This document shows, in pieces, positions 1-6,084 of a stretch of DNA of 9,210 bases. The position numbers and the translations under genes are program-made. The notes beneath the pieces are model-generated. The model searched no databases and had not been told where the DNA came from. It worked only from the letters and a program-made list of their open reading frames with translations. Position 1 is the first letter of the stretch. Every line of letters begins with the position of its first letter. The DNA lies in the NCBI GenBank assembly GCA_009920875.1, contig RFZE01000053.1, forward strand, positions 1-9,210, in the 5' to 3' direction. This stretch comes from Alphaproteobacteria bacterium. Its GTDB lineage: Bacteria > Pseudomonadota > Alphaproteobacteria > RS24.

Positions 1-486
1 AAAGCCGGATCAAGCTGCGGCGCGGTGATTGAAGTGGTTGCCTCGGGCGTGCCCGTCGGTTGGGGCGCGCCTGTCTATGGCAAGCTGGATACGGATTTGG
101 CCGCTGCCATGATGAGCATTAACGCGGTTAAAGGTGTTGAGATCGGCAATGGCTTTGCCGCCGCCTCTTTGTCGGGCGAAGAAAATGCCGATGAAATGAC
201 CAAAAAAGGCTTTAGCAGCAATCATGCCGGTGGCGTATTGGGCGGCATTTCGACCGGCCAAGATATCGTTGTGCGCTTTGCAGTCAAACCGACTTCGTCG
301 ATTTTGACACCGCGCCAAACCGTCGATGTTGATGGCAATGAAACCGATATTGTCACCAAAGGCCGCCATGACCCATGTGTCGGCATTCGCGCCGTACCGG
401 TCGGTGAGGCGATGATGGCTTGTGTGCTGGCCGACCATAAGCTGCGCCATTTGGGGCAAGCATCGGGCATGGGTAACGGCAAATAA
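1..486 (+). CDS. aroC: Chorismate synthase, C-terminal part (5' end outside window)
   Basis: Chorismate synthase makes chorismate from 5-enolpyruvylshikimate 3-phosphate, using reduced FMN; it is the last step of the shikimate pathway, in the cytoplasm. The frame is open from base 1, giving the last 161 residues of a protein usually about 360 long. Visible family features are the SSCGAVIEVVASGVPVGWG stretch near the left edge, the SNHAGGVLGGISTGQDI block in the middle, and the RHDPC...RAVPVGEAM signature close to the C-terminus, which carries the family's conserved Arg-His-Asp. The methionine at base 25 is internal, since the conserved sequence continues upstream of it. The TAA stop shares one base with the ATG of the next gene (TAATG), so the two are probably translationally coupled. 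Nothing looks broken in the visible part. Identification is by motif and is very secure. Confidence 0.97.
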   Translation, partial: KAGSSCGAVIEVVASGVPVGWGAPVYGKLDTDLAAAMMSINAVKGVEIGNGFAAASLSGEENADEMTKKGFSSNHAGGVLGGISTGQDIVVRFAVKPTSSILTPRQTVDVDGNETDIVTKGRHDPCVGIRAVPVGEAMMACVLADHKLRHLGQASGMGNGK

Positions 487-1160
487 TGGCCGCAAAAAAA
501 CCGCAAGGCCGCGCCCGCACGCGGCTCTACCTTATCACCCCGCCACAATTACATGTGACCGAATTTGTTCCGCTGCTTGATGAAGCGCTGGCCGCGGGTG
601 ATGTCGCTTGCCTGCAATTGCGTTTGAAAAATACTGACAATCAAGCGGCTGATGAAGCGCTTATTGCCGAAGCGATTGCGCAACTCATGCCGGTCGCGCA
701 CCGCCATAATGTGGCGTTTATTTTGAACGATAACCCCGAATTGGCCGCCAAATATGACTGCGATGGGGCGCATATCGGGCAAGATGACATGGCATATGAA
801 GCGGCGCGCGCCATAATGGGCGACGATAAAATCATTGGTGTAACCTGTCATGACAGCAAGCATTTGGCGATGGAAGCAGGTGAAGCAGGCGCCGACTATG
901 TCGCCTTTGGTGCGTTTTACGACACGCAAACCAAACAGGCCAAGAGCAATGCCGATGTGGATATATTGAGTTTTTGGCAAGAATTTGTCGAACTGCCCTG
1001 CGTCGCCATTGGTGGCATCACGCCCGATAATGCCGCACCATTGGTTGCCGCCGGTGCCGATTTTATTGCTGCCTCAGGCGGTGTTTGGCAGCATGGCGAC
1101 GGCGCCGCGCAGGCCGTGCGCGCCTTTAATGAAATCTTTGACGCAACGCATGAGAAATAA
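486..1160 (+). CDS. thiE: Thiamine phosphate synthase-like (ThiE/TenI superfamily) protein
   Basis: ThiE joins the thiazole phosphate and pyrimidine pyrophosphate halves of thiamine in the cytoplasm. The 224-residue protein is near the usual length (about 210-220) and follows the family order: QLRLK at 44-48, an Asn-Asp pair at 81-82, HIGQDD at 96-101, TQTK at 147-150, VAIGGI at 173-178, then a Ser-Gly-Gly at 197-199. These match the pyrimidine-, metal- and phosphate-binding positions of characterised ThiE. The last loop reads AASGGVW where typical ThiE has something like VVSAIF, so substrate details may differ. No other thiamine gene is nearby. The start ATG overlaps the aroC stop by one base and has only a weak upstream G-rich stretch, fitting coupled translation. 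The gene could be a second, orphan thiE paralogue or a TenI-like protein; the symbol is tentative. Confidence 0.8.
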   Translation: MAAKKPQGRARTRLYLITPPQLHVTEFVPLLDEALAAGDVACLQLRLKNTDNQAADEALIAEAIAQLMPVAHRHNVAFILNDNPELAAKYDCDGAHIGQDDMAYEAARAIMGDDKIIGVTCHDSKHLAMEAGEAGADYVAFGAFYDTQTKQAKSNADVDILSFWQEFVELPCVAIGGITPDNAAPLVAAGADFIAASGGVWQHGDGAAQAVRAFNEIFDATHEK

Positions 1161-1164
1161 GCAT

Positions 1165-1192
1165 TTGCCGCGCTTCGCCGCTATGCTATCAG
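1165..1192 (+). promoter_or_regulatory. Candidate efp promoter
   Basis: In the 64-base gap before efp, TTGCCG at 1165-1170 is followed after 16 bases by TATCAG at 1187-1192. Read another way, TTGCCGC and GCTATC are 13 bases apart, which resembles the housekeeping promoter pattern described for Caulobacter. The fit is partial. The gap may simply be an intraoperonic space. Confidence 0.35.
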
Positions 1193-1224
1193 ACCTCAAC
1201 TTAAAGGCGTGAAGGTGAAGCCCC

Positions 1225-1788
1225 ATGAAAATCAACGGCAATGAAATTCGACCCGGCAATGTCATTCAGCATAATGGCGAATTATGGGTGGCGGTGAAAC
1301 TGCAGCATGTGAAGCCCGGCAAGGGCGGCGCATTTGCGCAGATTGAACTGAAAAATCTGATTAACGGCTCCAAGCTCAATGAACGCTTTCGCTCAGCCGA
1401 TAAGGTGGAGCGCGTGCGCCTCGAGCAGACCGATTATCAATTTCTCTATGAGAGCGACGATATGCTGGTTTTCATGGATACGGAAAGCTATGAGCAGATT
1501 GAGCTGCAAGCCGAATTTGTCGGCGACCGCGCCGCCTTTTTGCAAGATGGCATGAATGTCGTGGTGGAAAGCCATGAAGGCAAGCCCATCGGTATTCGCC
1601 TGCCGGACCAAGTCACTTTGGAAGTCAGCGAAACCGAAGCCGTTGTCAAAGGCCAAACAGCTGCATCATCCAACAAACCGGCGATTTGCGATAATGGCGT
1701 GCGGGTTATGGTGCCGCCCTTTATTGAAATCGGCGACAAAATCATCGTCGACACGAATGAAGTCACCTATCTGAAGCGAGCCGATTAA
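1225..1788 (+). CDS. efp: Elongation factor P
   Basis: EF-P binds the ribosome between the P and E sites and relieves stalling at consecutive prolines. The 187-residue length is standard. The N-terminal KOW-like domain (about residues 1-60) contains KPGKGGAF, with Lys33 at the tip equivalent to the E. coli lysine that is beta-lysylated by EpmA/EpmB. The modification enzymes are not in this window. Two OB-type domains follow, and the C-terminal signature region (GVRVMVPPFIEIGDKI... to YLKR) is intact. The start is supported by AAGGTGA at 1212-1218, six bases upstream of the ATG. The gene lies 64 bases after the thiE-like gene and directly abuts the next gene, so it may be read from the upstream run, its own promoter, or both. 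Confidence 0.97.
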   Translation: MKINGNEIRPGNVIQHNGELWVAVKLQHVKPGKGGAFAQIELKNLINGSKLNERFRSADKVERVRLEQTDYQFLYESDDMLVFMDTESYEQIELQAEFVGDRAAFLQDGMNVVVESHEGKPIGIRLPDQVTLEVSETEAVVKGQTAASSNKPAICDNGVRVMVPPFIEIGDKIIVDTNEVTYLKRAD

Positions 1789-2568
1789 ATGGCACAATCG
1801 CCTGCCATGAATGTGATGCGCGCCGCCGTTGAAAAAGCGGGACGCGCCCTGCGCCGCGATTTCGGCGAAGTGGAAAACCTGCAAGTTTCAAAAAAAGGAC
1901 CCGGTGATTTCGTCTCACAAGCCGATTTGAAAGCCGAGAAAATTCTTTTCGAAGAGCTCTCAGAAGCGCGTCCCGGTTATGGTTTTTTGATGGAAGAACG
2001 CGGCGTGGTGGAAGGCGCCGATGCGACCCATCGCTGGATTATCGACCCGTTGGACGGCACGACAAATTTTTTGCACGGCATTCCGCATTTCGCGATTTCC
2101 GTCGCTTTGGAGCGCGAAGGCACTTTGGTGGCGGGCATTGTCTATAATCCGATTACCGATGAATTGTTTTTTGCCGAGCGCGGGCAAGGCGCTTACGGGC
2201 CGGGCGGGCGTTTACGCGTATCGGGCCGCAATAAATTATCCGATGCCGTTATCTCAACCCGCTTTGCTTATAAATCACCTGACGGGTTCAAAACACCGGC
2301 GCCCGAGATTGAAAAACTCTTGCCGCAAGTGGCGGGCTTGCGCAATTTCGGCTCGGCCGCGCTTGACCTTGCCTATGTCGCCGCCGGTCGCTTTGACGGC
2401 TATGTGGAATTTGGTTTGGAAGCTTGGGACTATGCCGCCGGCATTGTGCTGGTGCGTGAGGCCGGAGGCTTGGTTTCTGATGAAACTGACCGCCAGAAAA
2501 TGCTTGAAAACGGCAACATGGTAGCCGGCAATGAAGCCATTCACGCGGCACTTTTGAAAAATATTTGA
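1789..2568 (+). CDS. suhB: Inositol monophosphatase family protein (SuhB-like)
   Basis: This is a lithium-sensitive, magnesium-dependent phosphatase family member. Family members hydrolyse inositol-1-phosphate or related sugar phosphates, and E. coli SuhB also acts with the Nus factors in ribosomal RNA transcription. The 259 residues carry a full active site: Glu69/Glu70 in MEERG, the DPLDGTTNF motif at 86-94 with metal ligands Asp86 and Asp89, and WDYAAG at 213-218 with Asp214. The ATG follows the efp TAA with no gap, and a GAG at 1778-1780 inside the end of efp can serve as a ribosome binding site. It is probably cotranscribed with efp. Which substrate it prefers cannot be told from sequence, so the symbol marks family membership; CysQ-type or histidinol-phosphatase relatives are less likely given the motifs and length. 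Confidence 0.9.
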   Translation: MAQSPAMNVMRAAVEKAGRALRRDFGEVENLQVSKKGPGDFVSQADLKAEKILFEELSEARPGYGFLMEERGVVEGADATHRWIIDPLDGTTNFLHGIPHFAISVALEREGTLVAGIVYNPITDELFFAERGQGAYGPGGRLRVSGRNKLSDAVISTRFAYKSPDGFKTPAPEIEKLLPQVAGLRNFGSAALDLAYVAAGRFDGYVEFGLEAWDYAAGIVLVREAGGLVSDETDRQKMLENGNMVAGNEAIHAALLKNI

Positions 2569-2595
2569 CCGCGCATCAAATGCTCGCCGACCTCC

Positions 2596-2621
2596 GGATC
2601 ATGTTTTCAAAAACATGTTCC
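2596..2621. repeat. Near-perfect palindrome at the suhB/glycosyltransferase convergent junction
   Basis: CATGTTTT at 2600-2607 and AAAACATG at 2610-2617 are perfect inverted arms. The pairing continues for three more bases (2596-2598 with 2619-2621) past one mismatch. It covers the last codons and stop of the minus-strand glycosyltransferase gene and lies 27 bases past the suhB stop. A mildly T-rich stretch follows on the plus strand. It could be a weak terminator for suhB or a copy of a dispersed palindromic repeat; neither is proven. Confidence 0.5.
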
Positions 2622-3630
2622 AATATTTCTTATTATAGCGTCGGGCCGAGAACTTTCCCCACGCATATCTTAAAAAAGTAGGGATATCGCGCCGCTGCAT
2701 CTTATGCCTGCTCAAAATTTCTCCACCTTTCCGGTTTTGCGAGGGCTCAGATTCCAAAATTCTGCGCCCCAGCATATTGCCCAGATTATAGTCTTCAATA
2801 ACCCGTCGCCGCGCTTCGATAATGGCAGGCAATCTTTTTTCATACGCGCCATCGGCAATTGCCTTTTTTATGATTTTCAAGCTGGCTTGCGTGTCTCTAA
2901 TATCGATGGGGATAAAACTTTCCTTCGGGAAATAATCCTCTGCATTGGAGCAGCCGGAATAGAAAGGAAGCGAATAGCCGAGAAAAGCATCAGACAGTTT
3001 CTCAGTCCAATGATGGTCGCCAATATGGTTTTCTACGGCAATGTGATAGCGGAACGCATCAATGCCTTCGGCCTTATGTTCAACGTAATTATACCCCTTA
3101 CCGAACACGGAAATTTGGTCGGAAAGATCATCAATCAATTCGGAAAGAAAAACCGCGCGGCGCTGGTGAAGAGAATGTTTTTGCGCTTTTGCGGAATAGA
3201 ACATGGATATTAATTCTGTTTTCTCCGGCGGCTTGGCATGTTTGGCAGCCTGCTCAAGCCCACCGTAATACCAAATTCCTATGGGTGGACAATCAAGCCG
3301 ATTGGCATGAGGCAGGGAGCGGACATCTTGGCTGGTCAGAAGCATGCCGTATTGCTCAACATAATCTGCGCCATAAAATTTTATCGATGATGGCTCATAA
3401 GTCAGCAAAACCGTATTGGCCGAAGGGCATGCCAAATTTTCGAGATTCTGTGTTAGGCGCTCATTGCCGCTTGGCGGCAGGTCATCATAAACCACCAGCC
3501 AATCATAGTTGCGCTCATCAATGTCGGTTATCCAAGTAATTTGATTTTCATAAATTTGCGGCAAATCAAAAAGCTGAAAATCCGGAATAGAGTTTTTGGA
3601 AATTATTTTGACGCGTATTTTATGTGGCAT
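2599..3630 (-). CDS. Glycosyltransferase family 10 (fucosyltransferase-type) protein
   Basis: GT10 enzymes are mostly alpha-1,3/1,4-fucosyltransferases that move fucose from GDP-fucose to a glycan acceptor. The 343-residue protein shows the C-terminal donor-binding block of the family at about 195-243. It has YHIAVEN (195-201), TEKLSDAF (209-216), PFYSG (222-226) and a NAEDYFP...SFIPID segment, close to the family pattern of ENS, YVTEK, P(V)xxG and SFI. The N-terminal half (1-140) is less conserved, as usual for the acceptor domain. The tail (311-343) is rich in Arg, Lys and aromatic residues and could hold the protein at the inner membrane. There is no signal peptide. The gene starts 6 bases after the exporter gene, with only a weak GAG upstream, so coupling is likely. 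It is more AT-rich than its neighbours. Donor and acceptor are inferred from family only. Confidence 0.85.
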   Translation of the reverse strand: MPHKIRVKIISKNSIPDFQLFDLPQIYENQITWITDIDERNYDWLVVYDDLPPSGNERLTQNLENLACPSANTVLLTYEPSSIKFYGADYVEQYGMLLTSQDVRSLPHANRLDCPPIGIWYYGGLEQAAKHAKPPEKTELISMFYSAKAQKHSLHQRRAVFLSELIDDLSDQISVFGKGYNYVEHKAEGIDAFRYHIAVENHIGDHHWTEKLSDAFLGYSLPFYSGCSNAEDYFPKESFIPIDIRDTQASLKIIKKAIADGAYEKRLPAIIEARRRVIEDYNLGNMLGRRILESEPSQNRKGGEILSRHKMQRRDIPTFLRYAWGKFSARRYNKKYWNMFLKT

Positions 3631-3636
3631 AATTCA

Positions 3637-5454
3637 TTACTCAGCCGCTTCTTTGCCGAATTGCAAATCGGCCAAACGCGCATAAAGCCCGTCTTGCGCC
3701 AGCAATTCATGGTGTTTGCCCTGTGCGGTAACTTTGCCGCCTTCCATGACAATAATGCGGTCGGCTTTCAAAATTGTTGCCAGCCTGTGCGCAATGACCA
3801 AAGTCGTGCGCCCTTCCATCAGATTGCCGAGCGCTTTTTGCACCAAAGTCTCGCTTTCCGCATCAAGCGCGCTGGTTGCTTCATCGAGCAGCAAAACCGG
3901 TGCATCGCGCAAAATGGCACGCGCAATCGCAATGCGCTGGCGCTGTCCGCCTGACAATGTGACGCCCCGCTCACCCAATTCGGTCGCATAGCCTTGCGGC
4001 AAACGCGCGATAAACTCATCGGCTTGCGCCGCTTTGGCAGCGATAATGACTTCTGCCTCGGACGCTTCCGGGCGTCCAAAGCGAATATTTTCCATCACTG
4101 TTTTGGCAAATACCACTGTCTCTTGCGGCACAATGGCCAATGCCCCGCGCACGTTTTGTGGCATCATGTCCGGCAAGGCAACCCCATCAATGCTGATGCG
4201 CCCGTCTTGCGGGTCATAAAAACGCGACAATAATTGAAACACGGTGGATTTACCGGCGCCCGAAGCACCGACCAAAGCCACTGTTTCGCCGGGTGTCACG
4301 GCCAGTGAAAAGCCGCTCAATGCGGAAATTTCCGGCCGCGTCGGATATTGAAAAGTGACATTGTCAAAGGCGATATGCCCTTGCGGCGGCTGCGGTAAGG
4401 ATTTCGGATTAGCCGGTGGCAGAATGACCGGTTCGACCTGCAAAATCTCGACCAGACGCTCGGTCGCACCGGCTGCCAATTGGACCTCGCCCCACACTTC
4501 CGACAAGGCACCGATAGAAGTGGCGCATAAAACCGCATAAAGAATAAATTGTCCCAGCGTGCCGCCGCTCATTGTGCCGTCGAGCACATATTGCGCCCCA
4601 AGCCATAAAATGCCGGTCACCCCTGCAAAAATCAGAACAATGGCAATCGCCGTCATGCCGGCGCGCGCCAAAATACGCAATTTGGCGGTATCAAACGACC
4701 CTTCAACAGCGTTTGAGAAAATGCGGCGGTCTTCATTTTCATGCGTAAAACTTTGCACTGTTTGCATCGCACTGATGGTCTCCGTGGCATGGCTCGCCGT
4801 ATCGGCAATGCGGTCTTGGCTGGCCCGCGCCAAACGGCGCACCATGCGGCCAAAAACAATCACCGGCACAATCACCGCAGGCAGAGTAAGGGCCGCCAAA
4901 CCGGCCAAAGAGGCACTGGTGTAAACCAACATAATGGCCGAACCGACAAACATGAATGAATTGCGCAAAGCAATGGAGGCCGATGAGCCGACCACGGTCT
5001 TGATAAGCGTGACATCAGCGGTCAGGCGCGACAATACTTCACCGGTGCGCGTCATCTCAAAAAAAGCCGGTGATAATGTGGTGATGTGATTGTAAACGGC
5101 AGCGCGCAAATCGGCGGTCACCCTTTCGCCAATCCATGAGACAAAATAAAACCGCATGGCGCTGGCCAAGCCCAAAACAATGGCGACCACCAGCATGGCA
5201 AGGAAATAACGATCGATTGAATTGGCATCTTCGGTCGAGAAACCGTTATCAATCATAAAGCGAACGGCAATCGGCATGGCCAATGTGGCAGCGGTGGCTG
5301 CCAGCAGGGCAAGAAATGCAGCCATCACACGGCCCGGATATTGGCCGATAAAAGGAATGAGCGCACGCAAGGGCTGCAAGCTGCGCGCGCGCGGCCGGCG
5401 TTTGGCATCTTCTTCCATTTGGGCAACCGATTCGGCGGCGTCATTGCGTGACAC
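3637..5454 (-). CDS. ABC exporter, fused membrane and ATPase domains (MsbA-related)
   Basis: This is a half-size ABC exporter that would work as a homodimer in the inner membrane. Of 605 residues, about 42-320 form the transmembrane domain, with six hydrophobic segments near 42-68, 82-107, 162-180, 183-203, 266-290 and 299-318. The ATPase domain (360-600) has Walker A GASGAGKST (396-404), Q-loop Gln444, signature LSGGQRQR (500-507), Walker B VLLLDE (520-525) and H-loop His556, all intact. The protein resembles the MsbA-related branch common in alphaproteobacteria, whose members are linked to lipid or drug export; the cargo here is unknown. The start is a GTG at 5454-5452 with GAAAGGGG 8 bases upstream; an ATG at residue 13 is the alternative. 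The GT10 gene follows after 6 bases, suggesting work on the same surface product. The msbA name is not given because orthology is unproven. Confidence 0.92.
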   Translation of the reverse strand: MSRNDAAESVAQMEEDAKRRPRARSLQPLRALIPFIGQYPGRVMAAFLALLAATAATLAMPIAVRFMIDNGFSTEDANSIDRYFLAMLVVAIVLGLASAMRFYFVSWIGERVTADLRAAVYNHITTLSPAFFEMTRTGEVLSRLTADVTLIKTVVGSSASIALRNSFMFVGSAIMLVYTSASLAGLAALTLPAVIVPVIVFGRMVRRLARASQDRIADTASHATETISAMQTVQSFTHENEDRRIFSNAVEGSFDTAKLRILARAGMTAIAIVLIFAGVTGILWLGAQYVLDGTMSGGTLGQFILYAVLCATSIGALSEVWGEVQLAAGATERLVEILQVEPVILPPANPKSLPQPPQGHIAFDNVTFQYPTRPEISALSGFSLAVTPGETVALVGASGAGKSTVFQLLSRFYDPQDGRISIDGVALPDMMPQNVRGALAIVPQETVVFAKTVMENIRFGRPEASEAEVIIAAKAAQADEFIARLPQGYATELGERGVTLSGGQRQRIAIARAILRDAPVLLLDEATSALDAESETLVQKALGNLMEGRTTLVIAHRLATILKADRIIVMEGGKVTAQGKHHELLAQDGLYARLADLQFGKEAAE

Positions 5455-5462
5455 GGTGCACG

Positions 5463-5470
5463 CCCCTTTC
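5463..5470 (-). promoter_or_regulatory. Ribosome binding site that supports the GTG start of the ABC exporter
   Basis: Read on the minus strand this is GAAAGGGG, 8 bases before the GTG at 5454-5452. No comparable site precedes the ATG 36 bases further in, so GTG is preferred. Confidence 0.65.
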
Positions 5471-5483
5471 TCATTGAATTGTG

Positions 5484-5500
5484 CTGCTTATAGCAAGCAG
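5484..5500. repeat. Perfect 6+6 inverted repeat upstream of the ABC exporter
   Basis: CTGCTT (5484-5489) and AAGCAG (5495-5500) are perfect inverted arms around a 5-base spacer. The repeat lies 30-46 bases upstream of the exporter GTG. It covers a minus-strand CTATAA that could serve as a -10 element, though no good -35 was found. The position fits an operator, but a small hairpin in the mRNA leader is equally possible. Confidence 0.4.
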
Positions 5501-5543
5501 TTCAGTGCTTCACCAGAGGCCATATTGACCCCTTAATATCGAC

Positions 5544-5572
5544 TTGCACACAGCCCTTCTTCTGGTTATATA
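5544..5572 (+). promoter_or_regulatory. rpmE promoter (-35/-10)
   Basis: TTGCAC at 5544-5549 and TATATA at 5567-5572 are separated by exactly 17 bases, a good housekeeping sigma factor match. Transcription would begin near 5579, about 25 bases before the rpmE start codon. The trcR promoter at 7103-7131 has almost the same layout. Confidence 0.7.
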
Positions 5573-5604
5573 AGCGCTCAACGCGAATTGAGAAGGAAAA
5601 GGCG

Positions 5605-5826
5605 ATGAAAAAGGATATTCATCCCGATTATCACATGGTTACGGTGGCCATGACCGATGGCACCACCTATCAGACCCGCTCGACCTATGGAGAAGAGGGC
5701 ACCACCTTAACGCTGGATATTGACCCGACAACCCATCCGGCTTGGACCAAAGGGTCGCAAACCTTGGTTGACCGCGGTGGCCGCGTCTCGCGCTTCAATA
5801 AGAAATTCGACAGCTTTATCGGTTAG
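5605..5826 (+). CDS. rpmE: 50S ribosomal protein bL31
   Basis: bL31 is a small protein of the large subunit that bridges to the small subunit head. The 73 residues begin MKKDIHPDYH and contain the conserved DIDPTTHPAWT (38-48) and GGRVSRFNKKF (58-68). There are no cysteines at all, so this is the zinc-free form, unlike the four-cysteine E. coli RpmE; alphaproteobacterial bL31 proteins commonly look this way. AAGGA at 5593-5597 lies 7 bases before the ATG. It has its own promoter at 5544-5572 and a strong terminator at 5847-5881, so it is a monocistronic unit. It is divergent from the ABC exporter and convergent with the DUF1192 gene, whose stop is only 13 bases past its own. I saw no convincing Zur-type operator. 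Confidence 0.97.
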   Translation: MKKDIHPDYHMVTVAMTDGTTYQTRSTYGEEGTTLTLDIDPTTHPAWTKGSQTLVDRGGRVSRFNKKFDSFIG

Positions 5827-5839
5827 ATGCGCTGAAAAC

Positions 5840-6028
5840 CTATTTGAAAAGGGCTTCTGCATCATTGCGGGAGCCCTTTTTGCTTTCGAGCATTGCCTCG
5901 GCGCGACCTATCTCTTCTTTCAGCAAGCCAATACGCGCGGTCAATTCTTCAACCCCTTGCAAGCTTAAATCCTGTTGGGTCAATTGTTCCAACACACTGC
6001 CCTTTGGAGCGCTTATTTCCTCTTCCAT
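5840..6028 (-). CDS. Small DUF1192 family protein
   Basis: This is a 62-residue acidic protein without a membrane segment. It has a helical middle containing DLSLQGVEELTARI (20-33), followed by a Lys/Glu-rich coiled-coil-like stretch and a KGSRNDAEALFK end. This pattern (Leu-Ser, VEEL, I-L-K-E-I, and an Arg-x-x-A-x-x-x-Phe-Lys end) matches the small DUF1192 proteins of alphaproteobacteria, whose function is not known to me. A longer frame begins at 6178, but the ATG at 6028-6026 is the likely start because GTGAGG lies 5 bases upstream and the extra 50 residues overlap the divergent oxidoreductase gene. Its last 13 codons contain the whole rpmE terminator stem, so the two convergent genes share sequence at their ends. 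Confidence 0.85.
   Translation of the reverse strand: MEEEISAPKGSVLEQLTQQDLSLQGVEELTARIGLLKEEIGRAEAMLESKKGSRNDAEALFK
5847..5881 (+). terminator. Intrinsic terminator of rpmE
   Basis: AAAAGGGCT (5847-5855) pairs perfectly with AGCCCTTTT (5872-5880). The stem can continue inward for five more pairs (5856-5860 with 5867-5871, two of them G-U), leaving a 6-base loop and a run of five T at 5877-5881. It ends 55 bases past the rpmE stop. Read on the minus strand it also has a short T run, but it lies before the DUF1192 stop codon, so it is unlikely to be that gene's main terminator. Confidence 0.8.
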
Positions 6029-6033
6029 AGCTG

Positions 6034-6039
6034 CCTCAC
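6034..6039 (-). promoter_or_regulatory. Ribosome binding site that fixes the DUF1192 start
   Basis: The minus strand reads GTGAGG, 5 bases before the ATG at 6028-6026. This decides the 62-residue start over the longer open frame. Confidence 0.65.
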
Positions 6040-6056
6040 CATGCTTAATCTCAGTC

Positions 6057-6072
6057 CCATTAATTGTAATGG
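6057..6072. repeat. Inverted repeat in the DUF1192/oxidoreductase divergent gap
   Basis: CCATTA (6057-6062) and TAATGG (6067-6072) are perfect inverted arms with a 4-base spacer, in the middle of the 56-base divergent gap. The right arm touches the GGAAAG ribosome binding site of the oxidoreductase gene. It could be a repressor site or an mRNA hairpin over the ribosome binding site. Confidence 0.4.
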
Positions 6073-6084
6073 AAAGAAACGCAA

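Noticed and set aside
2021..2524. Long plus-strand frame of 167 codons inside suhB
   Set aside because: It is an out-of-frame shadow of suhB, whose catalytic motifs are all in the other frame.
4559..4924. Plus-strand frame of 121 codons opposite the ABC exporter
   Set aside because: It is antisense to the exporter's membrane domain, with no family similarity and no ribosome binding site seen.
5560..5578. Zur-type operator before rpmE
   Set aside because: The sequence GGTTATATAAGC is AT-rich like a Zur site but its symmetry is poor, and it is fully explained as the -10 element.
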